The translations under genes were made by a program, and so were the position numbers. From Gracilaria gracilis (lineage: Eukaryota > Rhodophyta > Florideophyceae > Gracilariales > Gracilariaceae), in NCBI GenBank assembly GCA_030374805.1, contig JARGSG010000022.1:39262-103261 (forward strand): a stretch of 64,000 bases of DNA, given 5' to 3'. The number at the start of each line of letters is the position of its first letter. Positions within the stretch are counted from its first letter, which is position 1. Below the pieces are notes generated by a model. The model was not told the origin of the DNA, ran no database searches, and saw nothing but the letters and a program-made list of their open reading frames with translations. This document shows positions 52,574-64,000 of this stretch, piece by piece.

Positions 52574-52633
52574 ATAAAAGGCCCTGCCGACAGGCAAGTA
52601 AACCATTGATCGCCGGGCAGGCGTCTGATTGAA
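52574..52633 (+). promoter_or_regulatory. TATA-like box plus GTCTGATTGAA block, third copy
   Basis: CATAAAAG at 52573-52580 and GTCTGATTGAA at 52623-52633, followed by CCTCTTCCTCCC and GAGCACCACA, as in the block before the 1.3 kb transposase (CTTCCTCTTCCCCCC, GAACACCACA). Confidence 0.5.
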
Positions 52634-52717
52634 CCTCTTCCTCCCTTCTTCTACCATCTTGAGCACCACATTTTTTTCAATCGACAACACAACTTCGTCT
52701 CACCAACCTGACAGCAT

Positions 52718-53083
52718 GGAAGATGACAACTTTCCAGCGTCATGAGCGCATTGCTCAAGCGCCCAGGAAGCCGAGATGAAGAGTTTACCTGCCTCGTTCT
52801 TGAAGGCAGAAGAAGAGTTCTACCGATCTTGCATCGGTCCACTACGAAGAACTGGACGATGTCAGACGGAGGGAGTTTCGACGCACGCCTCAAGGTCGTG
52901 GAGCAGAAGCGAGAAGGCATAATGCGGACACATCGATGTAGCGAAGAAGCGGATCCAAACGACGTTGTCAATAATGGTCTACATCCCCTTCGGGCATGGA
53001 TACGGGCCGCTCTCGTGGGGGCCAGTCGCTCGATGAGGTACCGAATACCCTCAATTGCCGTCGTTCAGAGGAAGCGACGCTAC
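52718..53083 (+). pseudogene. Decayed 5' end of an unknown gene, cut by Ty3 element C
   Basis: An ATG at 52718 opens a nine-codon frame (MEDDNFPAS) and stops. Protein-like sequence then appears in more than one frame (QEAEMKSLPASFLKAEEEF; VHYEELDDVRRREFRR), which suggests several indels. The LTR of element C begins at 53084. The shared upstream block with the 1.3 kb transposase hints at a related transposon gene, but no DDE motif is present here. Confidence 0.35.
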
Positions 53084-53935
53084 TGTAGTGCAACGCATTT
53101 CGCGCGGTTGGCGCTCGCTTTTGCGGAAGAAGTATATGGTACCTGCAGTGCAGGGAAGGTTGGACACATCGCGCACGATGGCACAGCATTGCTGGCTGGG
53201 TGACACATGTGCATGGGGTTCTAGACCCATTCTTGGGAAGATTTGTATTGTATATTTGATAGTTGTAGTGTGCACAGCATTGCTGGTCAGTCACACACGT
53301 GTGGGAAGTTTGCACCCATTGTTGGGGATTCTAGATATTAATATTGGATATTTAGTTACCACCTGACAGTTGGCGGCTACACTACATAGTAGGTTGAGCT
53401 CAACCCAACTTTGGGGAAGTAAAACGACTCAACCGAGTGTTCGGCTCTGATGTTTCACCCTTGGTGAGTAATATCCTCCTCACGGAGAGTTGCCCACTAC
53501 TGTGTAGGAACCATCATCCGCCTCGCGGCATCTGCCAGCACTATCACCGCTTACGCGTGTTTCTTTTTGCGTGTGCTTTCGCTTTTTTTTGCCCCTGTCG
53601 AACAGGTATTGCTACGCTGCATACCGGTGTCTACCGTTTTCCACTTTTGCCCACTCGCGTGGTTCGTGCAGCTCACTTGCGCCCCGTTTCACACTTGTGT
53701 GTACCTGTTCCTCACTACTGTGACGTTTTGCCGACCTGTGTCGTGTGTTCTCTACCGCTGTACACGTCTTCTTTTCTCCGTGCTCTCTCCGTTGTCGGCA
53801 AGGGTTTACCCCGGTCTTAAACCCCGGTTCCGCCGTGTCATTTCGTGAGGGCGCTCTACTGCTGTGCTCATTTCTAAGAAGAAAGGTCTGAACACTCTTT
53901 GCGTGTCTTCTAACTTTGCAAGGGGTTGCACGACA
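53084..53935 (+). repeat. Element C 5' LTR
   Basis: Starts TGTAGTGCAACGC. The end is placed at ACGACA (53935) because TTGGTCTCCCGAC, a plausible PBS, follows. The 3' copy is cut by the window edge, so the end is inferred. Confidence 0.7.
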
Positions 53936-54395
53936 CTTGGTCTCCCGACTTAGAAGTCGTGTTGTATCCAGCAAGCTGGGTTGGTGGACCTGCCGGTTTG
54001 CCAGTTCGTTTCGTGGTCGTGGAGGGACATTTCGCAGGATTCTGGGGCCGTCTTGAGACGTTGGAAGCTACTATCCGTGCTGACAACGGCGCTTTGGACA
54101 CACCCCGCGGTGGACTCTCATCGCGCGCCAGAAACCCCGAAATCCGGGAAGAATCGCTCTAAGAAGAGGTTAGTCGACGAGTATGATTCGGATTCCGTCC
54201 AGGTCTTCTGGTATCTCACAACCGCTCTGCGGGTTCTTCTTCGTCGAACTCATCAAATGATGGTGATCGTCGTGGTCGCACTGCGCGCTCTCGGCATTCT
54301 AACGTCCACCTCTGGTGTTGTTCGCACCCGTGAGAAGGGGAGGAAGCACTCAGGTTTGAGGGAGCTGACGCCTACTAATCCTTTATTACAAAAGG
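53936..54395 (+). other. PBS, leader and Gag N-terminal frame of element C
   Basis: PBS candidate at 53938 (TGGTCTCCCGAC). A frame from about 53981 carries a basic segment (GKNRSKKRLVDEYDSDS) and must shift near 54390 to enter the main gag frame. Confidence 0.45.
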
Positions 54396-55682
54396 TTGTT
54401 GTCTTACCGGTACTACCGTTTGGAAGATTCCAGTCTGGACCGTACGCCCCGTGAGACGGGAAAGATCAAGGACTGCATCAAGCGCATGTCCTTGACGTTT
54501 CGTAACCAGTTCTTTACTGGGGAGGATCCCATCTTGGTGTTGGATTTTCTTTCACGCTTTGTCGCGGAAGCTGACATCCTCGGCATGAGTGAAGGTCAAG
54601 CTTATGTCGCATTACCGTATTTTCTACGTGGACTCGCTGAAGACCAATTCAACTCTGTAAGAGGTTCATCTCGAGCCTCCGAAGGAGGGGTTACCTGCTG
54701 GCCTGAGGCCGTGCAGTATCTACTTCGCTCGTACGCGACTGGTACCTTTATTGAGGAAGCAATCACCGCGTTGCGGGAAACGAAGCAACGCCCGAAGGAA
54801 TCGGAAACCGAGTTTTCAGTCCGACTGAACAAGGCTTTCCACCGTTGTGGCAATGTTTATTCCGCTAACGAGCGTTGTACACTGTTTATCAACGGATTGA
54901 ATCCGGCTATTCGCACGCTAGTCTCCCAGCGACGGGAAGACAAGCGGAAGACCACTTATCTCGAGTTGGTTCAATACGCGAAAGCAGAAGGAGACGCACT
55001 GCGTGCACGCTCCGGACACCGGGTTTCATCCAGGGCGCTTCACCTCAAAGGGGCGCCCTCCTCGATCTCACTGCTACCGCAGGATTTTTCTGGCCACGAA
55101 GTGGATAATTTGCATCTCGCACAGGTGAACCTGGATTCTATTCCGACTACGGAGTTGCCTTCAACTACTGAAGCCTCGTCGATGACGGATGATCCGCTGC
55201 TTTACGCAGATCGCCACCGCGTTCGCGGACCGCAAGTACCCTATTCAGGGAGTCGTTACCAGCGACCTGGTTGGGTAGACCCGCGGACGGTGAGAGCAAA
55301 GGACCCACGAAGTGCCGGAAGACCCCGGTTGATTTGTTTTCTATGCTACGAACACGGGCATGTGGCACCGGATTGCCACCTCACCATGAGGGATATGCCC
55401 ACGGTCGTGGTGAATTTCGAAGCTCTGACCCCAGAAGAACAGGCGTCAGTGCCGATAACCGCGTATTTGCGTACGAAGACAGACTTTCCGAAACGGATTT
55501 CTCCCGCAGATATCGCTGCGTTGCGACACTCTGGTTCTTCCCAGGTCAATGCTTCACCGGCTCAAGCCGTAGCGACAACCGCTGCTGCGGGTAGTTCTAG
55601 CGCTGTTCCACAGGAGTCTGTGAAGATCCCTGCCGCGCAGGACGCCGTTCCCGTTAGAACGGATGATGCTCAGTTAAAGTGA
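54396..55682 (+). CDS. Element C Gag
   Basis: About 428 codons. Contains a capsid-type helical domain (KRMSLTFRNQFFTGEDPILV, YVALPYFLRGLAEDQF, ERCTLFINGLNP) and the nucleocapsid knuckle CFLCYEHGHVAPDC (CX2CX4HX4C, about 55337-55378). The true N-terminus lies upstream in another frame. It ends TTA AAG TGA, and pol starts in the -1 frame at the same place. The GAAAAAC heptamer of elements A and B is not present here. Confidence 0.75.
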   Translation: MLSYRYYRLEDSSLDRTPRETGKIKDCIKRMSLTFRNQFFTGEDPILVLDFLSRFVAEADILGMSEGQAYVALPYFLRGLAEDQFNSVRGSSRASEGGVTCWPEAVQYLLRSYATGTFIEEAITALRETKQRPKESETEFSVRLNKAFHRCGNVYSANERCTLFINGLNPAIRTLVSQRREDKRKTTYLELVQYAKAEGDALRARSGHRVSSRALHLKGAPSSISLLPQDFSGHEVDNLHLAQVNLDSIPTTELPSTTEASSMTDDPLLYADRHRVRGPQVPYSGSRYQRPGWVDPRTVRAKDPRSAGRPRLICFLCYEHGHVAPDCHLTMRDMPTVVVNFEALTPEEQASVPITAYLRTKTDFPKRISPADIAALRHSGSSQVNASPAQAVATTAAAGSSSAVPQESVKIPAAQDAVPVRTDDAQLK

Positions 55683-58600
55683 GTACGGGAGTCTCCTATG
55701 GAGAGGCGCCCTTGTCGAGGTCTACGGCGCCCGAGGCGTCACCGCCTCGCTCCCAGGACAAAATTTTTTCAAGGAAGCCGACCGTCTTAGACGTGGACTC
55801 TACCACCGTTGGTGTGATGCGTCGCCCGTGGATACGGTTCAGGAACAACCGGATCCCGGATCGAGTCATGGTCATGGCCAAGCGAAACTACAAGATATTC
55901 GCTTACCTTGGCCTTTCTACCCAGTATATGGTGCGTCATTTGTCTATCCTGGATACAGGCGCTGGTCCCAATTTTATTGTGGAGTCGCTCTTACCGCCGG
56001 ATATCCGTTGTCGAGTTCGTCAAGGACCCGTCATGGACGTGGCAGATGCAAATAATAACCCGTTGAGTACGGCTGAAATGGTTTCCCTGATCGTCAGGAT
56101 TGGCAACTGTGGGAAAGCGAATCCTGAGGACGAGCAAGCTGAGAGACCATCATGGACGCATAACACGTGTATGGGCCTGAAGAGGTGGCGCTACGCGTGC
56201 GCGATTGCCAGGGGACCTTTTTATTATTGTATTTCATTAGATTAGCCATTAGGACCCACTGCAGATATAGGATAGGGCACATTACAGTGCCACAGGGTAG
56301 AGGCGCCTCGGTGCAGATACTTAAGCACCTCGAGCAGCGCCTCCCCTCATGTTGTAAAACAGACACCCTCTTGGTCACGACTAGCCCCCAAGCTTGCCGT
56401 TTTCTTGCCTCTAGGTCTTCAAGCCGCCACTACTGCGCCTTCCGTCCTGTAGGAGTGCAAAGTTAGTGTCCGCCCATTGTACCTCCGTACCAGAGGTGTC
56501 GCCGTCATCCTCCTCTTACGTGGACTGCTCTGCCAAGCTACCATCGAGGCCTTAGGAGTGAGCGCTCATTGCCCACTATCCTACAGCAACTGCATTGAGC
56601 AGGTTGAATTCATCTTCTGCAGGACGCTTGCTGCCCCTGTCAATCTTAGGGTGTGACTTCTGTGACAGATATGTCGAGTCAATCAGGCCGCGTGCGCGTG
56701 AAGTGGAAATGGAGGATGGTTCGGTTGTACCGATTGTTCGTCGTTCTTTGAGGAGAACTTCAGCTAAGCTGGTACCGCTACCTACTCCTTTACAGAATTC
56801 TAACCCTCCGAAGGAGTCTTCGAAACTCCGTGTTGCACGTGCTATTTCTATTCCGCCAGAATTTCAGGTATGGGTTGATGTTACTGCTGCTCCGCGTGGT
56901 TTGCGGGTTGTTCAACTATCTACCTCGTTATACGAGAAATATCAGCTCGCATCAGCGAATGGCGTTGTGCAGATCTCGAATGGTCACCCCTTTCGGGTTT
57001 TGTTAGCCAACTTTGGCAAGAAGTCCCAGTTTCTGGGAAAGAACCAAGTTATTGGTACTGTTTTACCGCACCCTACGGCGCTTATCCCTACTAAGGTGAC
57101 TGCCGCCGAGATGTTCGGGATTTTCGAAGAAACCGCTGATGCGTCTCACTCTCAGGAGGGGGAGGGGTATTCGTCGCGTGCGCAAGCGTCGAACCCGTCT
57201 CAGACGGTTAACAACACGGGAGACCCGGAAAAGAAGACCGTGCCTACGAGTTATGACAGGATTGACCCTATTAAGGAGTTAGAGGAATTGAATCTCGGTC
57301 ATGTACCGGATTCACACCGCGAGAAGTTGCCTGATATGTTGCGCGAATTTACACCAATGTGGGATGGTTCCCTCGGAGAGGTTACAGCTACGGAACACCG
57401 GATTGATCTGTTGCCAGATATTAAGCCGATTGCTCAACACCCTTACAGGGCAGGTCCAAAAGCTCGGGAGGAAGAACAATTTCAGATCAACAAGATGCTT
57501 CGAGCCGGAGTTATAGAACCGGCACAGTCGCCGTGGGCATCTCCAGTTGTACTGGCTCCGAAACCCGATGGGTCCTGGCGTTTTTGTATCGACTATCGTC
57601 GCCTCAATGATGTTACCGTCAAAGACGTGTATCCCATACCTCGTATGGACGAGTACATTGACTCGCTTGGCGATGCATCCGTCTTCTCCACTTTGGATGC
57701 GAATTGGGGGTACTGGAAAAGTACCCGTGCGACCGGAAGACCGTGATAAGACTGCGTTTACCTGTCATTCAGGGCTGTACCGCTTTAAGCGTATGCCTTT
57801 TGGACTTACGAACGCCCCCGCTACTTTTCAGCGTGCTTTGGATATCCTCCTTGCCCGTTTCAAATGGCGGAGTTGCCTCGTCTATCTCGACGATATCATC
57901 GTCTTCTCCAATAATTTGGATGACCATTTGGATCACGTTCGTGAGATAATCGCAACACTGCGTGACGCAGGAGTAACACTCAAACTGAGGAAATGTGAAT
58001 TCTTTACTGACTCGGTCAAGTATCTTGGACACGTTATCCGTCCGGGACGGCTACTGATCGAGCAGGCTCGCGTGAAGTCACTCAAGGAGGCTAAACTACC
58101 TACAACTCAGACTGAGCTGCGTTCCTTCCTAGGATTATGCAACGTCTATCGACGGTTTATTCCTCGCTTCGCGAAGATCGCGGGACCGCTCAACGAGCTC
58201 CTGAAGAAGGGACAACCACCAAAACTGGGGCCCCTTGCTCCCACGCAAGTGGAAGCATTCAACTCTCTTATAGAGGCAGTTACAACAGCACCCGTGCTGT
58301 CATTACCGAAGAACGGGTTGCCATTTACCGTGAATACGGATGCGAGCGACTACCAGATCGGCTGTGCACTGTTTCAGACTACATCCGATGGGGAACGCCG
58401 ACCAATTGGATTTTGGTTTCGCACGCTCAACGTTCATGAACGGAACTATTCGGTATCCGAAAAGGAGTGTCTCGCCATGGTATGGGCTTTACAGACGTTA
58501 AGACCATATCTTATGGGTGTGCATTTTACCGTTAACACGGACCATTCCGCGTTACGCTGGTTAATGTCAATCACGGAACCGTCCGGGCGTTTAATGCGCT

Positions 58601-61600
58601 GGCGTCTTCGGCTAGCCGAGTTTGATTATGAAGTCACCTACAAGAAGGTAAGTCTCAACGCACAAGCGGATGCTCTCTCACGTTTAGGAACGGAAGGCGA
58701 AGCGTTACGCGTCGATGACGATGATGAAGACATCCCCTGTTTCCTCATGGAGGAGGGTGAAGAAGACTACGAACTGATTTCGGACGACATCTGTGATGAC
58801 TTACTCTTCGCAGACGGTGAAGACCCGGAACCCGGTGCGTTTGTCCCAATCACTCCTGAGGAGATGATCAGAGAACAGCAGGGAGACCCGTTCTGTACGA
58901 GGATACGCGCCCAACTTAATGGCGGTGCGAACATCCCTTTTGGGGTTAACACTCAGGGTTACCTCGTTAGAGTGGTTCGTTCATCCCCACAGATCGTGGT
59001 TTCTCACTCCTTGCAGTCGAGGGTTCTTCATCTATCACACTTTTCTAAGGTTGCTTCCCATCCTGGGGCTAGAAGGCTGTACACGACACTACGTCGGGAT
59101 TTCTACTGGCCCGCGTTAGCGTTGGATTGCTATACCACCGTCAAGGCGTGTACGCACTGTGCTCGTGAACGAGTTAAATTACGTCGCCATGCGAAGAAGC
59201 TAACTCTGTTCCCCGCACGGGCGCCTCTTGAGTTTATTGCCATCGATATACTCGGTGAGTTTTTAAGGACATCCCGAGGTAATCGGTTTCTACTCGTCAT
59301 TACGGACAGATTCTCGAAGTTAGTCCGGACAATTCCGTTGAGGAAGATTACATCACGCACTGTTGCGGAAGCTTTCGTTAAGCATTGGGTCCTAGTCTAC
59401 GGTCCCCCGGTTAATCTCCTTTCGGATAATGGTCCGCAATTTACTGCGCGTTTCTTCCAGGACGTCTGTCGGATACTCGACGTCAAGAATCTCTTCACGA
59501 CGACGTATCATCCCCAATGTAATGGGCAAGTCGAGCGATTTAATCGAACGTTGCTCTCCGCATTGCGGGCTTATACTGTTGAACATCCAAAGACTTGGGA
59601 TCTCTACACGGATACCGTGACGTACGCGTACAACACGCAAGTTCACAGAGCTACTGGTTTATCTTCTTTCGAGCTTGTATTGTCGCGAACGCCTCCGCCA
59701 GTTGCGTTTGAACCTCAGCCAAAGCTGGATACGTTCCCGTCAACGGTTGCTCACTACCTGCGTTGGAAGCAGTGGCTTTCATTTATGGTACCTGTTGCCA
59801 GGTCCGCAATGGCTAAGGCACAACACGCTTATAAGCGGAACTTTGATGCCCGTATTCGGAGACCACTACCACCGCTGGAACCGGGACAAACCGCCTTTGT
59901 AAGGAAAGAATATTACAATCCTGAAAAGGAGAGGCGACACAAGCTTTCTCCCATCGCTGATGGCCCGTACCGCGTTATTAGCGTGAATAAGGACACAGTT
60001 GTACTGGAAGTTGGTGGCGCTCATGAGCGTTTTTCTCGAGATCGAGTTGTACAAGGACCTACCCGTCATACAGAAGTTGTTTTGGATACTCAGCAGGAAG
60101 CTGGACAGGCGGAGAACCGATCGCTTCAGTCTACAGAAGCTACACTACATGTGGGACTTCGTCACCCATCAAGGGGATTGTCGGAGTTACCGAGGTTATC
60201 GTCGCGAACCCAATCTTCGGATTCTACACCGCTTGTGAAGTCGCGCTTCACAGCGTCTATTACACCGTCAACTGACGTGATGACTGCTCCCCGTATCGCT
60301 CCACCTCAGGAGGGGGAGGGGAATTCACGCGTTGTTGCGGAAGAACAGGAATCACCGGTGTCGCAACCGTCGCAGACATCCCGTGATTCACGGAGAGAAG
60401 AATTGGAGACTGAGTTGTCTCAGGACACCATCGAGGACGTGATTGCTATGGATACCACTGTTAGTGGGCAGGCAAACCCGCTACAGCGTGCTGATATTGC
60501 CAAGGGCGCGCAACGCTCTACAGCGGATCGCAGCCCTATCAGCAAGGGACACGCGCAATCTACGGACTCCCGTACTGTCCAGGATACTGGAATTGCTCAC
60601 CCGCACGGGGAACCACGGCATGATCAACCTCCTGTTGTCGAGGAGACACAGGAGGGACCACCTGATCGCGCTCGCGAAAGTTCCTCGGCACCGCCGGAAG
60701 TCGAAGCTGATCACCCGATTTCTCGAAAGAGCACGGCTACAGCACCGCCGGATACTGCTACACGGAGTACTCGGGACGCGCGCAAGCCGCAAACCGTTGC
60801 TAACGTTCGTCGCGCACCGCCTACGCAGGCGCGAAGTAAGGAAGTCACGGTAGATCCCGGTATCACTAGACCTGTTAGTCAGGAAAGAGAGAAGACGCTC
60901 GCAGAAGCGAAGTTAGAGCACCCCGGAACGGGTATGGAGGAAGCACCACCGCACCCATCCGTGGGGAAGTCGTTAAGCGCTCGTCATGACGTTTTGAACC
61001 GTCATGACAGTGCACGCACCGTTGGAGATACGGAATACCGCCCTGATTTAGGGAAAATACACGCTACCAGTGCAGGAGTGCGCGCGCGCCACACGCACCA
61101 CACAGTGGGCCTACACTGTCGACCGGCAGCGCCGTAGCCACGAACCGTCGTCCGGAGTCACGTGAACCGGCACGTGCCGTGGTAGGTAATCCGCCTCCCC
61201 GTCCGAGGCTACCGTCAACACGGGAAATCACTCGTAATCGAGACGTTGAGGATCCCGTCGAAACGGAAGAACTGCTCGAGAACTCCCGGAATCCGGTAAA
61301 GAAGACTCAGCGGAGGACGACAGAACCGCCGAAGGCGTCAAAAGCACACAGCAACGCAGCTGGTATCCCTGTTACAGTACCGCTACGAAGCGTGGACGAC
61401 CCTTCTAAAGGTGGTGAAGAACGTGAAGTTTACTCGAAAGAGTTCGTGGTCGACCACATCGTGGGACACAGTTGGCACCCGAAGGGGTATAGGCAGTACC
61501 AGGTGCGCTGGTATGGCTATCCGCCATCAGCAGACACGGATGAACCGGTTGAGCACCTGCCACGATCGAAAATCGTGCAGTATCACCGCCGTACTAACAC

Positions 61601-61640
61601 GGATGTTCCGGCTAACCTACACCGTGCCCTAGTGGGATAG
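55679..61640 (+). pseudogene. Element C Pol and chromodomain, with solo-LTR insertion and frameshifts
   Basis: Protease LDTGAGPNFI (about 55949-55978). A solo LTR interrupts at 56108-56585. After it, one extra A in GTCAATCTT (about 56640) and one extra A in GGAAAAGTA (about 57715) shift the frame; both positions are clear by comparison with element A. RT with YLDD (about 57885-57900), RNase H (NTDASDYQIGCALF, about 58330-58375), integrase HHCC (about 59030-59165), D, D (SDNGPQF, about 59417) and E (NGQVERFNR, about 59522-59548). A long Pro/Glu/Arg-rich linker follows (60100-61137), then another frame change to the chromodomain (61430-61590), in which the aromatic Trp of element A (DTWEP) is Asp (DTDEP). 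Not functional as it stands. Confidence 0.8.
56108..56585. mobile_element. Solo LTR (478 bp) nested in element C pol
   Basis: Starts TGTGGG, ends CCTACA, and is flanked by perfect 5-bp duplications GCAAC (56103-56107 and 56586-56590). Removing it with one GCAAC restores the protease-to-ILGCDFCD homology with element A. It contains no coding. It is unrelated to the other LTRs in this window. Confidence 0.85.
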
Positions 61641-63481
61641 ACGCCCACCGTCTGTGACGGAACGTTCTCTCGTGTCCGGCGTAGCCGTGTCAACGACAAC
61701 GAACCTCACTCGAGGAAGCGTAACGACCTCCAGAGGAGTACAGTGCCGAAGTTACTTCGTGAAGGCACCCTCTAAACGAGGAGAGTTGAAGAATAAGCTA
61801 AGCTGCCCTCAGGAAGAGGAGAAGATTTAAGAAGACTCTATGAAGAGGAAAGGACACTCAGAAGAGGATTATGAAGAAGAAGAAGTAATGCCCTCAGGAA
61901 GAGGAGAAGAAGAAAGAAGACTCTATGGAGAGGAATTGTTATTCAGATGTGAAGTTTTAGAGAAGGAGTCTCTACAGTGGCTCTCAACCATGTGGGGTCA
62001 CGTAGTTGCTCGTATTTTGCGGTTGGGCTCCGACTGGTGTGGTGTCTAATCGTGCTTTATTCGTTTTTTGAAGTTCTTACCCTGTTAGGTTTTTTGTCCA
62101 GCTTGCTGGTTCGCTACCACCGTGGTGGACCGCAATCACGGTTTTTCCCTAGCAGAAGGATGTACTGTTTCCGTGTACATCACGTGTATCTATCGGTTTT
62201 GATCACCTTCGTTAAGGTTCGTCACTCTCGTGTTCGAGGATCATTTGTGGCTGACCGATTTCCCCGGGAGCCTCGCTTGCGCCCGCATTGTGGTTTATCG
62301 TATCATTTCACCGTTTACACGGGTTCTAGAATGCGTACCGAATCGATTTCGTGAGTTCTGGCACGGTCTGATACCGGAGAATACACTTCTTGTTGGAAGG
62401 TTTTTATTTGTTGGTTTACCCATTTTCATGGTGTCACTGTTGGTCTCAGCTACGCTGGTTTGCATATCACCGTTTTCACGGGCTTTCTACATCGTCTATC
62501 GACTGCTTTTGTTAAGGTTTACACACTGGTTCAGGTTTGCTCACCGTTTTCGGGATGTGGACTTTCACGGACTACCGGTTTAATATATTACCGATTGTCG
62601 GAAATTCATTTCGTCTCAGACGCAGTCTCATCCCCAAAACTGGGTTTCGATGTACGGCCTGTCGTCGCTTGGTAGCGCATTTTATTTCCCAGTCGGGATC
62701 TGGTCACGTCGAAGACGGATTGGGGACGCCGAAGATTCGGGCTCTGTACTTTAATAATATGCTTATTGAAAGCATGCCCGTATCTCCACGGTGAAGCCTC
62801 TGTTTTGTTCACGGGATGTTTCCCTTTTCAGGGTGCCTTCCACGCTATCAGCGCGCAACGCGAGGTCGTTCCCCGATGGGCTTTAATCACGCTACAGTAG
62901 CGGTGGAATTGCCCCAAGTCTGGGAGTTGTCTGGAATCCCGATTTCTCGGTTTAGAAAGCCCCGAGGGTGAGGGAAAACCGCGGCATCGCGTGCAGTGAT
63001 GATGGAAGTCTACCGCAGTGTTGCGTGTTGTTCTAAGTGACCGTCAAGGACGTTGTGGGTGAATATGAAGCCCGTGCTCGGGAGAAGTGCTGCGTTCAAC
63101 ACCCATGTGTCTGGGGATGTGGCGATCGTGTCGCACGATGCGGTACCGTCATCGACGTTGTTCTACGACCCAATGGGGAACTCAGACCGCATGTTGCGTG
63201 ACTCTTCCGTCATCGTCAAGACGTCGTTCGAGCGCAAAGGACCCCAACCTGGGCGTACTGTAAGCAAATTTGCGACGATGTCGAGAAAGTCAAAGCACGT
63301 CTTCGGACGGTGGTTGCGACTCCAGGGGACGTCGAAAAGGTCGAAGAAGGACACGGAGAACTGGAACGCAGCCAAGGAATTTGGCGATCGCTCACATGCA
63401 CCGCTCCTGCGTGATGTTGCACAGCTTTGCTGGGTTGTCCGGTGCTGGAACCGTCATCGTGACGTGGTGTGCGCACCTCAG
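61641..63481 (+). other. 3' non-coding region of element C
   Basis: No supported gene. An 85-bp-spaced direct repeat (GCCCTCAGGAAGAGGAGAAG at 61805 and 61890) lies in a purine-rich stretch. A 147-codon frame (63053-63496) is Lys/Arg/Ser-rich without a domain. The antisense ORF seen near element A is not evident here. Confidence 0.4.
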
Positions 63482-63491
63482 GAGGGGGATA
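63482..63491 (+). promoter_or_regulatory. Element C polypurine tract
   Basis: GAGGGGGATA immediately before the 3' LTR start TGTAGTGCAA. Confidence 0.6.
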
Positions 63492-64000
63492 TGTAGTGCA
63501 ACGCATTTCGCGGTTGGCGCTCGCTTTTGCGGAAGAAGTATATGGTACCTGCAGTGCAGGGAAGGTTGGACGCATCGCGCAGGATGGCACAGCATTGCTG
63601 GCTGGGTGACACATGTGCATGGGGGTCTAGACCATTCTTGGGAAGATTTGTATTGTATATTTGATAGTTGTAGTGTGCACAGCATTGCTGGTCAGTCACA
63701 CACGTGTGGGAAGTTTGCACCCATTGTTGGGGATTCTAGATATTAATATTGGATATTTAGTTACCACTGACAGTTGGCGGCTACACTACATAGTAGGTTG
63801 AGTTCAACCCCAACTTTGGGGAAGTAAACGACTCAACCGAGTGTTCGGCTCTGATGTTTCACCCTTGGTGAGTAATATCCTCCTCACGGAGAGTTGCCAC
63901 TACTGTGTAGGAACCATCATCCGCCTCGCGGCCTTTTGCAACACTATTACCGCTTACGCGTGTTTCTTTTTGCGTGTGCTTTCGCTTTTTTTGCCCTGTC
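63492..64000 (+). repeat. Element C 3' LTR, partial
   Basis: Aligns with 53084-53590 with scattered indels. Continues beyond the window. Confidence 0.85.

Larger units (their letters stand above)
53084..64000 (+). mobile_element. Ty3/gypsy chromovirus-like element C, old copy, runs off the window
   Basis: 5' LTR at 53084-53935 and the start of the 3' LTR at 63492. The LTRs share their sequence but differ by several indels and substitutions (for example CGCGCGG against CGCGG, ACCACCTG against ACCACTG), so the insertion is older than elements B and copia. Internal region: gag, pol, chromodomain, then about 1.85 kb without an open gene. Homologous to element A. Confidence 0.9.

Noticed and set aside
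53437-53848. ORFs of 93-127 codons near 53.5 kb
   Set aside because: They lie wholly inside the 5' LTR of element C and have no domain.
55660-55690. A -1 frameshift heptamer at the element C gag/pol junction
   Set aside because: The sequence TTAAAGTGA lacks the X XXY YYZ pattern. The signal seems lost or different in this decayed copy.

Overview
The window is nuclear DNA of a TE-rich eukaryote with short, mostly uninterrupted genes. A florideophyte red alga of the Chondrus type is the best guess. This is an inference from the mix of intron-poor genes, dense LTR retrotransposons, a secreted haem peroxidase, a secreted vWA protein and an NB-ARC/WD40 protein; nothing in the sequence proves the species. 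No rRNA, tRNA, CRISPR or prokaryotic operon structure was found.

Layout. 0.6-2 kb: a zinc-finger gene and a DDE transposase. 2.6-3.7 kb and 10.0-10.7 kb: two GC-rich paralogous membrane-protein genes, one frameshifted and one cut off by a Ty1/copia element (5,415-10,026) with nearly identical LTRs. 12.3-20 kb: host genes (haem peroxidase, a Cys-rich secreted protein, two unknown proteins, a membrane protein). 20.5-24 kb: two degenerate copies of an unknown Pro/Gln-rich ORF, lying antisense and 3' to a decayed minus-strand Ty3/gypsy element (24.4-29.9 kb). 29.9-34.3 kb: an unknown ORF and a 5'-truncated copia-like RT/RNase H element preceded by a degenerate 49-bp GGCCA repeat. 34.4-36.1 kb: a multi-stop membrane-protein pseudogene. 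36-40 kb: mostly non-coding with degenerate fragments. 40.1-41.5 kb: a secreted vWA protein. 42-51.2 kb: an NB-ARC/WD40 gene split by a very young, apparently intact Ty3/gypsy chromovirus (44,264-49,688; identical 253-bp LTRs; 5-bp target duplication AAATG). 53.1 kb to the end: an older Ty3/gypsy element with long LTRs, three or more frameshifts and a nested 478-bp solo LTR; its 3' LTR runs off the window.

The strongest observations are the clean disruption of the NB-ARC/WD40 gene, a GAAAAAC-stop -1 frameshift signal shared by two different Ty3 elements, the antisense ORF family next to a Ty3 element, a TATA plus GTCTGATTGAA block at three separate places, and the GGCCA array. Many otherwise open frames carry a single stop or a one-base slip, so decay and assembly error have to be separated before calling pseudogenes.
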